From Chitinophaga sp. 180180018-3 (GTDB lineage Bacteria > Bacteroidota > Bacteroidia > Chitinophagales > Chitinophagaceae): a stretch of 64,000 nt of DNA. The notes beneath the pieces were generated by a model. The model was not told where the DNA came from. It was given only the letters and a program-made list of their open reading frames with translations, and did no database searches. Both the position numbers and the translations under genes were made by a program. The stretch is taken from positions 6,572,001 through 6,636,000 of the forward strand of contig NZ_CP140772.1 of assembly GCF_037893185.1 (NCBI RefSeq), in the 5' to 3' direction. Shown here piece after piece: positions 53,495 through 63,127 of the stretch (position 1 is its first letter; each line of letters begins with the position of its first letter).

Positions 53495-53715
53495 GTGGCA
53501 TAGAGGGGTTTTCTTAACGGTTATTTAATTGAATTTACGAATTGTGTCTTTATTAAACCAGGATTCTCATATATATATTTTAATGTAAATATTAACAATC
53601 TGGTTTAAACGGGTTTTCAAATTTTAACTGCGAAACCTTTGCACTGGTGCGTTTTAGCTACTGACTAATACAAAACGTAAGTATACTGATTTTATTGGTC
53701 AGCTGCTTAAAAAAC

Positions 53716-55074
53716 CTACTGCAGTAATGCGTCATAAATGATATTAGTCAATGCCGTACCGTGATCTGTGGCGGGGTCCGGGGGTCTGACAGCATAAATC
53801 TTTCCATTCTTTCCAATCACTATCAGGGAAGGGTATTTGTTGATGTTGTATTGAGATAATAGCTCGCGGTGCTGGTCATTCATGTTTAGCAGCCATCCAG
53901 GCAGTTCTTTCCGGGGAGTTCCATTGCAGCAGATATTTACAAATGTGACCCTTGTTTCATCAAAGCATCCTTTGATCTCTGAAAGAGCCTGCAGTAAAGG
54001 ATCTGCGCCGTTATAAAAATGCAGCAGCACTACTTTTCCATTCAATTGGTCCAGGCTCACCGTCCGGCCCTGTATATCCGTCAGGGAGAATGCAGGAGCT
54101 GTATTCCCTTTGCTGAGGCCTTTTCTGGCCTTTCCGTATAATCCGGCAATGGCTTCCTTACAGGTGTTATTCTGTACGATGGTAAGATAATCCCGAACGC
54201 ACCATTCCTGATCTTCCGGAGGATTGCCGGCAGAAAAATCCTGCATGAGTTTCTGCGCTAGCAGGCGGTCCCTCAACCGGCCGCTGTAGTGGGTTTTCAG
54301 CCATTCGTAAACAGCCTTCACATTACATTCGTAACGATGTTGTACATAGTAATCTGCCTCTGCTTTCTGCAACAGATAATTTAAATAACGTATAGCCGTT
54401 AGCGTTGTATCTGTTGTTGAAAAGGAAGGTAATGCAGGCAGGATTTTTTCTTTATAAAAACTAACCTGCCGTTCTTCCAATGTACTATCCGGTGCAGGTG
54501 GCAATTTCCATAAAGTAGCCACCAGCTTACCTGCGGCTTCTCCTAACACATGTGCCCTTGCCAGATTCCAGACAGGCGCTTCGAGGCTATCGCGATAAAT
54601 AGCCAGTACCGAATTTCCGGCCAGCAGCTGCCGTTGATAACCATCGGCCAGCGCCCGGGCATCCCGCTGTAAAGGAGATGGCGCCACACGTTCCTGTTCT
54701 CTCCGGGCATTATACAAAGCCCTGCTCAGCACCGCACCGCGGCCACTAAACCGGAGACTGTCGCCCTCCATGATCATCCGCACACTATCGCCCGCCCGGA
54801 TCAATCCATAAAACTCATATCCGTTACCCGCATCAGTATAAAAGAATACCGGCCTGCCAGCCGGGAGCGGGATCCTGAAATAAAATGAATCGCGCTGTAA
54901 CAGCGTATCCAGCGTAAATGCCGGCGTAATCCCGGGATCATACCAGTAGGTAAGTGATACTTTTCTTACAGGCCGGTCGGTTATCCGTCCAGTAATAACA
55001 GCAGTAGTTTGCGCAGCTGTTGTCAGTATCAGCCACAACAACACACCACTTGTGCACAATAGTCGTTTCATCAT
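53716..55074 (-). CDS. Exported thioredoxin-fold (TlpA-like) protein without CxxC
   Basis: The 452-residue protein has a signal peptide (about 1-22, MMKRLLCTSGVLLWLILTTA), an N-terminal beta-domain of the DUF4369 type common in Bacteroidota TlpA proteins (about 25-120), a helical middle, and a thioredoxin fold (about 320-452): APAFSLTDIQGRTVSLDQLNGKVVLLHFYNGADPLLQALSE. Where redox-active members have WCGPC this one reads YNGADPL, so no CxxC is present. KYPSLIVIGKNGKI keeps the cis-Pro. It may have lost redox activity. The frame extends to 55125, but the ATG at 55074 fits the signal peptide. Confidence 0.85.
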   Translation of the reverse strand: MMKRLLCTSGVLLWLILTTAAQTTAVITGRITDRPVRKVSLTYWYDPGITPAFTLDTLLQRDSFYFRIPLPAGRPVFFYTDAGNGYEFYGLIRAGDSVRMIMEGDSLRFSGRGAVLSRALYNARREQERVAPSPLQRDARALADGYQRQLLAGNSVLAIYRDSLEAPVWNLARAHVLGEAAGKLVATLWKLPPAPDSTLEERQVSFYKEKILPALPSFSTTDTTLTAIRYLNYLLQKAEADYYVQHRYECNVKAVYEWLKTHYSGRLRDRLLAQKLMQDFSAGNPPEDQEWCVRDYLTIVQNNTCKEAIAGLYGKARKGLSKGNTAPAFSLTDIQGRTVSLDQLNGKVVLLHFYNGADPLLQALSEIKGCFDETRVTFVNICCNGTPRKELPGWLLNMNDQHRELLSQYNINKYPSLIVIGKNGKIYAVRPPDPATDHGTALTNIIYDALLQ

Positions 55075-55275
55075 AGAGGGTTCATTAAAACAGTTAAAAT
55101 GGTGAATCCCCATGGTAAAAACCACGGGGGGCTATATTCACAACGATAGTAAATGAAATTTTTTTCTTTTCATAACGGATATGATCGTCCTTCCGGATTC
55201 ACATCTTGTATGCAATTATAATCTGAATAAAAATCCAAAGTGTTAATAGATTCCAAACAGTTAATACAGCTTTCC

Positions 55276-57459
55276 TCAGATATTGAACCAATACACCAGT
55301 TTAAGCACCAGGGCCCTGTTTTTCACATAAAATGGTTCGGGCAGGTAATTGTCTGTATAAACAATAAACAGGTCGGAAGCAGGCCTGTAACGCCACTGAA
55401 ACCGGGTATTTACGTTCATGTTCTTCTGCTGTCCGTTGTATTGTACAAACCCGGTGAAAAACAGGGTATTGGTCATGGTAACATCCAGGCGCGGGCCTAC
55501 CAGCCAGAAATCCGTATTTCCCCAGGGCCTGGGTAAAGTAATATAATTGTAATTGGCGCTGAGCGCTATACTCACGTAGGGCTGAAAGCGATACCCCAGT
55601 TCCGTATTGGCCATGAACCTGGTACCATCGGTATAATATCCGCCATAACGGGCCGAAAGCGCGTAGGTAAACAAACTCTGCGGCTTGGATACATAATCTG
55701 CTCCCACGGTATTCCAGTTATGCTGCGAGCCGGCCGCCAGACTGTCTTTTTTAAGATTGGTGGGATCAAACGGCTGCAACAGCCTGATATAGGTATTAGA
55801 CGCCCATATATTCAGGGTATTCCGCTTGCGGAACACAATACCGTAGTTGAGCGTCGTTTCATTATCGGTACGTTTAAACCCGTTTTCATCGAAGAACCAG
55901 CTGCTGGTTACCTGCGGGCCATGGCTCAGCACCGGCCCCGACAGCGGAAAGAAAAGACGGGTGACCTGTGGGGCAATCCTGATATAACCCTGGCGTGGCA
56001 CGTAGCCAACTTCCGCATTATAGTTGCGGCCCACGTACTCGTGTTGCCAGCTGATGTTCCATACCCTGCTTGTGTATTGCAGATTGGCGGCATGGGTAAT
56101 ATCGTGCCCCGACTTACCCGGACTGTAAGACTTCAGGAACATGGCCTTGCCGGTCCAGAAATTATTGGAAGAAGCAAGGTTATATTCCAGTCCCATGTTG
56201 CGGTTATATCTGTTGTATACCGGATGATCCGTTTCCTTAGATGGATCGTAATTGATGGATTCCTTGTTGATAAAGATGAATCCTACGTTTGAACGGGAAA
56301 ATACCCGTCGCTGTATCGCGGCCACCGTGAAGTTTTGTGCCGGCAGTCCTGTTTCTTCCTGCTTGCCTGTCTGCATATTCATGATACCCAGGCGCCAGTC
56401 TTTATTCAGTTTTCCGCTCAGGCGTGCACCAAACCTGATAGGTACTCCCCCCAACCCTATCCTGCGGGAGAAAAAAGGCCGGATGGTAGAATAGCCGAAG
56501 TTGGACAACTGGTCGCCATTTTCGAGGAAGAACTGTCGTTTTTCCGGGTAGAACAATTCAAATCTGTCGAGGTTAGTCACCTGCTTATCCACATCTACCT
56601 GCGAAAAATCAGGATTTACCGTGAGGTCGAGATTGAGGGAAGATGTTACAGCTACCTTGGCATCCAGGCCTGCATCCCTGCGCCATTTTTCGCTGGTACC
56701 CTTTTGATAGTCCTTCGCCACGCCTCCGAGTATATATGGGATCAATGATACATTGGCGCCTGCTTCCGGGGGCGCAGCGTCCCAGACCAGGTTGCCGGTG
56801 TAGGCCAGTGAGGCGGTAGGGAACTGCCTTGGTACCGGCGCCCAGGCCGACTTTTCCGTTGTTTTCAGGTCATTGCGGCTGAAATTGATTCCCCATCGTG
56901 TAATCCCTTTTTTGTAACGGATTGTTTTAAACGGAATGGCTGCTTCAAACACCCATCTATCCGGATAGTTCTTCACAACAGACACCCATTTGTTATCCCA
57001 GCTTAGATCCACTTTTCCTCCTTCATACATCAGCCCGTCCCACTGTGCGCCGGCTGCATTTGCGCCGAAAGTAAACCCGTTCGTCTGATCATCGAACGGA
57101 TCCATGAACACGAGGAAATTGTCGTTCTTGAGGAAAGCAAAGTCTCTGCGCAGCGATTCTACCATATATGGCCCCTCTCCTACGGTATAGTTTTCCACAA
57201 CCATATACAGGTTCTTATCATCGTAAGTCATCCTTACATCTGTGCGCAGGCGTGCAGCACTGGTATCCATCGGCAATACCATATGAAAGCTGGTAGCCAC
57301 ATCGGCATCCTGCCATGCAGCTTCATCTATGACTCCGTCTATTTTAACCGGCGATATTGCCTTCTTTATCTTTAATTGAAAAGCGTCGTTTTTCTTTTGT
57401 GCTGACAACGATACATATAAAAAGCAACAACAAAATAACAGTGGAATGATACGATACAT
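55276..57459 (-). CDS. DUF5916 outer-membrane protein with CBM9-like N-terminus
   Basis: The 727-residue protein has a signal peptide (about 1-20, ending SLSAQ) and an N-terminal CBM9-like domain (about 30-230) marked by KIDGVIDEAAWQDADVATSF, TDVRMTYDDKNLYMVVEN and FEAAIPFKTIRYKKG. The rest (about 240-727) is DUF5916, with many amphipathic strands, VTSSLNLDLTVNPDFSQVDVDKQVTNLDRFELFYPEKRQFFLENGDQL, and an aromatic C-terminus (LVYWFNI) typical of outer-membrane barrels. Such proteins are frequent in Bacteroidota; their cargo is unknown. It is probably monocistronic. Confidence 0.92.
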   Translation of the reverse strand: MYRIIPLLFCCCFLYVSLSAQKKNDAFQLKIKKAISPVKIDGVIDEAAWQDADVATSFHMVLPMDTSAARLRTDVRMTYDDKNLYMVVENYTVGEGPYMVESLRRDFAFLKNDNFLVFMDPFDDQTNGFTFGANAAGAQWDGLMYEGGKVDLSWDNKWVSVVKNYPDRWVFEAAIPFKTIRYKKGITRWGINFSRNDLKTTEKSAWAPVPRQFPTASLAYTGNLVWDAAPPEAGANVSLIPYILGGVAKDYQKGTSEKWRRDAGLDAKVAVTSSLNLDLTVNPDFSQVDVDKQVTNLDRFELFYPEKRQFFLENGDQLSNFGYSTIRPFFSRRIGLGGVPIRFGARLSGKLNKDWRLGIMNMQTGKQEETGLPAQNFTVAAIQRRVFSRSNVGFIFINKESINYDPSKETDHPVYNRYNRNMGLEYNLASSNNFWTGKAMFLKSYSPGKSGHDITHAANLQYTSRVWNISWQHEYVGRNYNAEVGYVPRQGYIRIAPQVTRLFFPLSGPVLSHGPQVTSSWFFDENGFKRTDNETTLNYGIVFRKRNTLNIWASNTYIRLLQPFDPTNLKKDSLAAGSQHNWNTVGADYVSKPQSLFTYALSARYGGYYTDGTRFMANTELGYRFQPYVSIALSANYNYITLPRPWGNTDFWLVGPRLDVTMTNTLFFTGFVQYNGQQKNMNVNTRFQWRYRPASDLFIVYTDNYLPEPFYVKNRALVLKLVYWFNI

Positions 57460-57630
57460 CAGGTTATCATGGGTTTGATGAACAAAATAATAAAATCAAC
57501 ACCAGGAGTATCAAAAAAAGGATGAACGGACATAGTGATCCATAAAAACATAAAGCAGGAGCCAACACTACAACAGGAAGTAAGTAGCTTAATTCCCTGC
57601 TGTTGTGTTGTTTCCTGCTCTAAAGTGACG

Positions 57631-57649
57631 CGGCGCCTCCCGGGCGCCG
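57631..57649. repeat. GC-rich hairpin after the GH20 gene
   Basis: CGGCGCC (57631-57637) and GGCGCCG (57643-57649) pair perfectly around TCCCG, 14 bp beyond the GH20 stop on the minus strand. There is no clear U-tract, so termination is only probable. Confidence 0.55.
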
Positions 57650-57662
57650 GTTATACTACTTA

Positions 57663-60272
57663 CTACAATTTATTATTCTTCAGCTGCGTATCCGCTACCG
57701 GTACCTTCACAGTGGTGGTTCTGCTGCTACGTCCCTTTGGACTAAATACTTTCAGCTTCACTACTTTACCACCTGCTTTCACCGGTGTTGTATATACGGG
57801 GCTTTTTATCGTAGGTTCTTCCCCGTTAGTTGTGTACCTGATTACCAGTCCGGGCATTTGTATATTAGCCTGCAGCTCCCCATTATCTGCCTGTGCGCCG
57901 GCAGTTGGTATACGCCAGTTAAAGCCGCTTTTGTAATAATCCAGACGGGGCATCTCACGTTTTCCCATTACGTTACTGAAAACACTCCAGGCCTGTGCAT
58001 ACATGGATGCTGCTTTCGCCGGGTCTTTTTCAGTAGCCCACGCCGGATCCTGCGCCCAGGCTCTTTCCGCCAGCCCCAGCAATTTGGGTAACATCATATA
58101 CTCCATCCTGTCGGAGCTGGTAACGGTTTCACTCCAGAGTAATCCCTGGATACCGGGAATGTTGGAGGCACCGAAGCCTGTTAAGCGGTCCTTTCCAACA
58201 AACATATCCTGGGTAACAGGATTGCCTCTGCCATCTACTTTTGAATTCTTGTAATAGTCGAAAGGTATAAAGTAGAAGGGCTTATCCACATCTACGAATC
58301 CACCCCAGTAAAATCCCGGTTCTTCGAAGGATTTCATGTAAGCCATGTCAAAATAAAAATTGCTTACACCAGACAGCACCACTTTATAACCGGCGTTAGC
58401 CAGCCGATACGACAAATCTTCCTGTCCGCCACCAATCACATTATTCCATACATTCAGCTGGAAATTATCATTTACGAAATCGGGGTTAGGTATACTGGAT
58501 TGCTCACCGTTGATAGAGGTCTTGCGCATGCCTGCCTCTTCCCATCCGGCCACAGCAAGGCCGCGGACTTTCAGCAGATTATTTACTTTACGGTAATAAT
58601 AATACCACAGGTCATTTACATGTTGCAATGATTTATCCTGCTGCATCAAAGCCTGGCAGGCCGGAGATTTTTCAAAAACGCCTCCCGGCACCTCGTCGCC
58701 TCCCATATGCACCGCAGCAAGCGGGGCGCCTGCTTCTTTATACATCGCCTGCAGTTCCTCCACTACTTTATCGAGGAAACGATAGGTAGATGGTAAAGCC
58801 ACATTCATCACATTATCATTCCATGCCTGCACGGAACGGTATTCGGATTTATCCTGCAGATCGGTGAGCAGGTATTCACCTGCTTCCTGTTCCTTACCTG
58901 CTGCTTTCAGGCGATAGTAGCGGGCTTCCATGGATTTCACAGCAGCGCGCGCGTGGCCCGGGCTTTCTATTTCCGGCAAAACACGTATATGCCTTGCCGT
59001 TGCATAGCGGAGTATCTCAATAAAATCGTTGCGGGTGAAATAACCGGAACCGGCAGCATTGGTGGTATCCGGCCCGGAACCATAAGAAGGAGGCAGCATA
59101 TTTTTCCAGTCGGTGCTATGTCCGCGCCTACCCCCTACTGCCGTTAACTCAGGCAGGGAAGGGATTTCCAGACGCCAGCCTTCATCGTCGCTGAAATGGA
59201 AATGGAGCACGTTGAGTTTGTACAAAGCCATCAGATCGATGATGCGTAGCATATCCCGTTTGTTATGGAAGTTGCGGGCCACATCGATCATAAAAGCGCG
59301 GTAGCCGAAGCGGGGCTCGTCCGATATATCCACGCCGGGGATAGTCAGTGTTTTTTGCACTGCCGCCCAGGCATTGGGAGCAATCATTGTTTTCAGCGAC
59401 TGTATGGCGTAGAAGGCGCCGGCGTTGGTGGAAGCAGCAATCGTTACTCCTTCCGGACCGGTTTTCAGTTTATATCCTTCAGCTGCGATGCTGGCGTCGT
59501 AGGAAAGGTTGATTATTGCCGTACCTTGTTTTCGTTTGCCCAGCAACGTTACCAATTCTTCTTTCAATGCCTCAGCGCTGGCAGCGAGCTGCTGATCAGC
59601 CTTTACCTCCGGCATGGCGTCCAGCACCAGGTTCTGACCGGTAGCGGTATATGATTTAGGTGTGGGAAATACCAGCGGCAGCTGCGACGCCGGAATATCC
59701 TTCACCTCCGTATTCTGCTTAAATATATCCAAAGGCGTCACCACAGCGGTTTTATCACCGGGATACCTCATCAGCTGCCGGGCGGTAGTTGACGGACGGA
59801 TGCTGTAATCTTTGACGGCATAGCCTTTTTCCGGCTGTTGTTCCCACACCAGGTAAAGCCCCGCCGGAGCATCCGTAAAATTAACGGCCCAGGCATCCCC
59901 TACTATGGAAAGCTTCAGGGAATCGCCGGGTGCAATCCCTTTAAATCCTTCAGCAGGAGAAAAACGGAACAGGTCTCCATTGATATGTTCTACATTCACA
60001 TGCTCCGGTAATTCTCCGGCCTGCACTGTTCTGATAAAATTAAAATACAATTGCCAGCCCTTTGCCGGGAAAGCCTTATTGGTAGTGTTTACTAAAGTAA
60101 AGGTCGACAGGAAATTGTCTTTTCCCTGATAATGATTTTCAACTACTTCCCAGCTGGTTTTCAGCCGGGCAGCATCGTAAGGAGGTGATTGCTGGGCCTG
60201 TACACTGGCTACAGTACTGGCCAGGAGCATACCTGTTGCAGCCAGCCGGGTAAAAGATCTGTATCTTCTCAT
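57663..60272 (-). CDS. Secreted beta-N-acetylhexosaminidase (GH20)
   Basis: GH20 enzymes release terminal GlcNAc or GalNAc from chito-oligosaccharides and glycans. The 869-residue protein has a signal peptide (about 1-26, ending VQAQ), an N-terminal carbohydrate-binding domain of the CHB_HEX type (about 35-165), a GH20b domain (about 200-320) and the catalytic barrel (about 330-740). Barrel motifs are FGYRAFMIDVARNFH, LNVLHFHFSDDEGWRLEI, PEIESPGHARA and AAVHMGGDEVPGG, with the catalytic Asp-Glu pair at about 526-527. A C-terminal CHB_HEX_C-type domain (about 795-869) closes it. The architecture is that of bacterial chitobiases. Confidence 0.95.
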   Translation of the reverse strand: MRRYRSFTRLAATGMLLASTVASVQAQQSPPYDAARLKTSWEVVENHYQGKDNFLSTFTLVNTTNKAFPAKGWQLYFNFIRTVQAGELPEHVNVEHINGDLFRFSPAEGFKGIAPGDSLKLSIVGDAWAVNFTDAPAGLYLVWEQQPEKGYAVKDYSIRPSTTARQLMRYPGDKTAVVTPLDIFKQNTEVKDIPASQLPLVFPTPKSYTATGQNLVLDAMPEVKADQQLAASAEALKEELVTLLGKRKQGTAIINLSYDASIAAEGYKLKTGPEGVTIAASTNAGAFYAIQSLKTMIAPNAWAAVQKTLTIPGVDISDEPRFGYRAFMIDVARNFHNKRDMLRIIDLMALYKLNVLHFHFSDDEGWRLEIPSLPELTAVGGRRGHSTDWKNMLPPSYGSGPDTTNAAGSGYFTRNDFIEILRYATARHIRVLPEIESPGHARAAVKSMEARYYRLKAAGKEQEAGEYLLTDLQDKSEYRSVQAWNDNVMNVALPSTYRFLDKVVEELQAMYKEAGAPLAAVHMGGDEVPGGVFEKSPACQALMQQDKSLQHVNDLWYYYYRKVNNLLKVRGLAVAGWEEAGMRKTSINGEQSSIPNPDFVNDNFQLNVWNNVIGGGQEDLSYRLANAGYKVVLSGVSNFYFDMAYMKSFEEPGFYWGGFVDVDKPFYFIPFDYYKNSKVDGRGNPVTQDMFVGKDRLTGFGASNIPGIQGLLWSETVTSSDRMEYMMLPKLLGLAERAWAQDPAWATEKDPAKAASMYAQAWSVFSNVMGKREMPRLDYYKSGFNWRIPTAGAQADNGELQANIQMPGLVIRYTTNGEEPTIKSPVYTTPVKAGGKVVKLKVFSPKGRSSRTTTVKVPVADTQLKNNKL

Positions 60273-60510
60273 GTTGTGGATTAATTGTTAAACTAAAAGT
60301 TGGTAACCCCGCTTTTCAAATGGAAATAAGTAATAAACGTGATAGGGCTGGAAGATAATAAATAAATTTAAAAAGACATGGGCAATTTTTATGATTGTTT
60401 AGGATGATACCGATCAGTGGAAACCCTGTTCTTCGGGAAAAACACCGATATTTAATAAACATAACTCTACCGGGTTAAGTAGATTCATAGTAATATAAAA
60501 TCAGCAGTCT

Positions 60511-62094
60511 ATGGTTAAATCGTTTATTGGCTTTTCAGTTATCAGCATTGGTCTTATCGTTGTGCTGGGTTTATTTTTCCCCTGGGTATTCTGGTTATTG
60601 GTACTGGTCTTACCAATTGTGATAATGGGTGTGCTGGATATGTTCCAGACCAGGCATGCCATTATCCGGAACTACCCGATAGTAGGCCGGGCGCGTTATT
60701 GGATGGAAGCATTGCGTCCTAAGATCTACCAGTATTTTGTTGAAAGTGATATAGACGGCAGCCCGATCAACCGGGTGGACCGGTCCACCATATATCAGCG
60801 CGCCAAGCGGGAGCTGGATTCGCAGCCATTTGGTACGCAGTTTAACGTATATGCGGAGGGGTATGAATGGATGGCACATTCTATTCAGCCGCAGGATTTT
60901 GGGAAGATGGAGAAGGATCCGCGGGTAATATTCGGTGGTAAAGACTGCAGGCAGCCTTATTCCGCGAGCATTTTGAATGTGAGTGCGATGAGTTATGGTT
61001 CACTCAGTTCCAATGCGGTACAGGCATTGAATGGTGGTGCGAAGATCGGCAACTTCGCTCATAACACCGGAGAAGGGGGCATCAGCGAATCGCATTTGAA
61101 GCAGGGCGGGGATATCATCTGGCAGATAGGAACGGGATATTTTGGTTGCCGTGATGAAGCCGGTGATTTTTCCGACAGCCTTTTTGCGGAGAAGAGCGCC
61201 CATCCTAATGTTAAGATGATTGAGCTAAAGATATCCCAGGGAGCAAAGCCGGGGCATGGAGGTATATTACCTGCCGCAAAAAATACTCCTGAAATAGCGG
61301 CCATCCGTCACGTAAAACCATATACTACGGTTTACTCTCCTCCTTATCACAAGGCGTTTGGCAGTCCGCGGGAAATGATGTTATTCATCAAACGCCTGCG
61401 TGATCTCAGCAATGGCAAGCCGGTTGGCTTCAAATTATGTATCGGGCAGCCGAAGGAGTTTTACGCCATCTGTAAAGCGATGCTGGAAACAGATATCTAC
61501 CCTGATTTCATTACCATTGATGGCGGGGAAGGTGGAACCGGTGCGGCACCTCCGGAATTCTCCAACTCTGTAGGTATGCCGCTGATGGATGGGCTTTCTT
61601 TTGTACATGATACGCTTACGGGATTTAATATCCGCCACCATATGAAGCTGATTGCCTCCGGTAAGATACTGACAGGCTACCATATGCTGCGTGCGATGGC
61701 GCTTGGTGCAGATACCTGTAATAGTGCCCGGGCGATGATGATGGCATTGGGATGTATTCAGGCATTGGTTTGCAATACCAACAAATGCCCGACAGGTGTG
61801 GCCACACAGGATAAATGGTTATCGGCAGGACTTGTAGTGGAAGACAAGAAACACCGCGTTGCCAACTACCACCGCGATACTATTGAAAGTGCTATAGAAC
61901 TGGCCGGGGCAGCCGGCTTGCAGCGGCCACACGATGTTACCAGGCTGCATATTTTCCGCCGGGTATTTATGAACCAGGTAAAGTCGTTCGAGGATATTTA
62001 CCCCAGCACCTCGCAGGGAGCATTTCTGAATGGACAGATGCCGGAACATATGAAGAAGGAACTGGAGAAGATAGGAGTAGATTCCTGGAATTAA
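60511..62094 (+). CDS. FMN-binding glutamate synthase-family protein
   Basis: The 527-residue protein begins with two hydrophobic stretches (about 1-48) that may anchor it in the membrane. The rest is the FMN-binding barrel of the glutamate synthase large subunit: SILNVSAMSYGSLSSNAVQALNGGAKIGNFAHNTGEGGIS, KISQGAKPGHGG, GFKLCIGQP and TIDGGEGGTGAAPPEFSNSVGMPL. The Cys pattern CIQALVCNTNKC (C-x5-C-x4-C) is the 3Fe-4S site of GltS. It lacks the amidotransferase domain, so it is not a complete glutamate synthase; stand-alone proteins of this kind have no settled role. The stop at 62092-62094 lies inside repeat element F. Confidence 0.93.
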   Translation: MVKSFIGFSVISIGLIVVLGLFFPWVFWLLVLVLPIVIMGVLDMFQTRHAIIRNYPIVGRARYWMEALRPKIYQYFVESDIDGSPINRVDRSTIYQRAKRELDSQPFGTQFNVYAEGYEWMAHSIQPQDFGKMEKDPRVIFGGKDCRQPYSASILNVSAMSYGSLSSNAVQALNGGAKIGNFAHNTGEGGISESHLKQGGDIIWQIGTGYFGCRDEAGDFSDSLFAEKSAHPNVKMIELKISQGAKPGHGGILPAAKNTPEIAAIRHVKPYTTVYSPPYHKAFGSPREMMLFIKRLRDLSNGKPVGFKLCIGQPKEFYAICKAMLETDIYPDFITIDGGEGGTGAAPPEFSNSVGMPLMDGLSFVHDTLTGFNIRHHMKLIASGKILTGYHMLRAMALGADTCNSARAMMMALGCIQALVCNTNKCPTGVATQDKWLSAGLVVEDKKHRVANYHRDTIESAIELAGAAGLQRPHDVTRLHIFRRVFMNQVKSFEDIYPSTSQGAFLNGQMPEHMKKELEKIGVDSWN

Positions 62095-62202
62095 GAATTT
62101 GGAATATAGAATTAAGAAACAGAGCGAAGACCTTAGTGCATGCTGTTCATGTGCTAAGGTCTTCGCTCTGTTTCTTAATTCTATATTCCAAATTCTTAAT
62201 TC
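62088..62202. repeat. Intergenic long inverted repeat, element F
   Basis: Arms at 62088-62136 and 62154-62202 are 49 bp with no mismatch and a 17-nt loop. The core is GCGAAGACCTTAG/CTAAGGTCTTCGC. The outer arms are AT-rich and include GAATTAAGAATTTGGAATA. The stop codons of both convergent genes lie inside the arms, as in element A. Confidence 0.92.
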
Positions 62203-62960
62203 TTCACTCCCGGTCGATACAATGCCAGCGCATTTTCCCGGCAAATTCTCGCCACGATACTTTCAGGAAAGTTTTCCTGTATCAATTGAAGATCTGCAGC
62301 TACAAATGGCCGTGGAGCACGGGTAGAGGGAAGATCGGTACCAAACAGCAGCGCATGTGGATTAATGGCGGTGATCTGGCGCATGGCGGTGAGCACGTCA
62401 AAATCGCAGCGACTGAATCCTGTTGCTTTAACTCTTGCGCCTTTTTCTACCAGTGGCAGGAGGTATTTATATCCGGCTTTTGACAGGCCCAGGTGATCAA
62501 TGACCACGGCCGGCAGTTTGTGCAGGGTGGTCGACAATCCAGGCAGCTGGCGGGAATCCACATATAATTCCACATGCCATTTTGCGAGCTCGTATACTCT
62601 CAGTGCGAGGCGTTCCAGGTGTTCAATACTTTCTGAGCCTCCGCGTTGTATGTTAAACCTTACGGCACGTACCCCGGCATTATGTAAAGCAATAATCTCT
62701 TCATCAGGGGTAGTGGCAGGAATTTGTGTAACCCCAACATAATCAGGCCCTAATTGTTTGAGCGCTGCCAACAGATACTCCTGATCAAATACCTGAAATG
62801 AACCTGACACCACAGCTCCGCCGTGAATATTCAATGGTTTTACCAGTTGCAGGTATTCATCTACAGAAAAGTCATCAGGCAGGAAGCCCTGGTTAGGCTG
62901 CAGGGGAAACCGATGGTCAATAATATGCAGGTGTGCGTCAAATACGGGCTTATCAAACAT
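62196..62960 (-). CDS. Amidohydrolase 2-family metal-dependent hydrolase
   Basis: The 254-residue cytoplasmic protein is a TIM-barrel hydrolase of the amidohydrolase 2 family, related to lactonases and decarboxylases. It starts with KPVFDAHLHIIDHRFP, with the HxH metal motif, and has NIHGGAVVSGSFQVFD, YVGVTQIPAT, AVRFNIQRGG, VVIDHLGLSKAG and LLFGTDLPSTRAPRPF with the catalytic Asp. The exact substrate is unknown. The frame is open to a GTG at 62987, but the ATG at 62960 right before the first strand is preferred. Its stop codon is inside repeat element F. Confidence 0.88.
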   Translation of the reverse strand: MFDKPVFDAHLHIIDHRFPLQPNQGFLPDDFSVDEYLQLVKPLNIHGGAVVSGSFQVFDQEYLLAALKQLGPDYVGVTQIPATTPDEEIIALHNAGVRAVRFNIQRGGSESIEHLERLALRVYELAKWHVELYVDSRQLPGLSTTLHKLPAVVIDHLGLSKAGYKYLLPLVEKGARVKATGFSRCDFDVLTAMRQITAINPHALLFGTDLPSTRAPRPFVAADLQLIQENFPESIVARICRENALALYRPGVKN

Positions 62961-63037
62961 AATCTCATCGTTGTTGTTACAGTACACAAGCTACTGAAAA
63001 AAAGAGAAAGGAAGAAAGCTTTTAGCCTTTAGCTACC

Positions 63038-63112
63038 AGCTTTTAGCAAAATGCAGCAAAGATTAACAATATCTGCTTAACTGTTAATCTTTGCTGCATT
63101 TTGCTGAAAGCT
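63038..63112. repeat. Intergenic long inverted repeat, element G (second subfamily)
   Basis: Arms at 63038-63068 and 63082-63112 are 31 bp with one mismatch. The core is ATGCAGCAAAGATTAACA, unlike elements A, B, C and F but shared with degenerate element E near 21.5 kb. The preceding AGCCTTTAGCTACC (63023-63036) also matches element E. It lies just beyond the 6-phosphogluconolactonase stop. Confidence 0.88.
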
Positions 63113-63127
63113 AATGGCTATTTCTTT

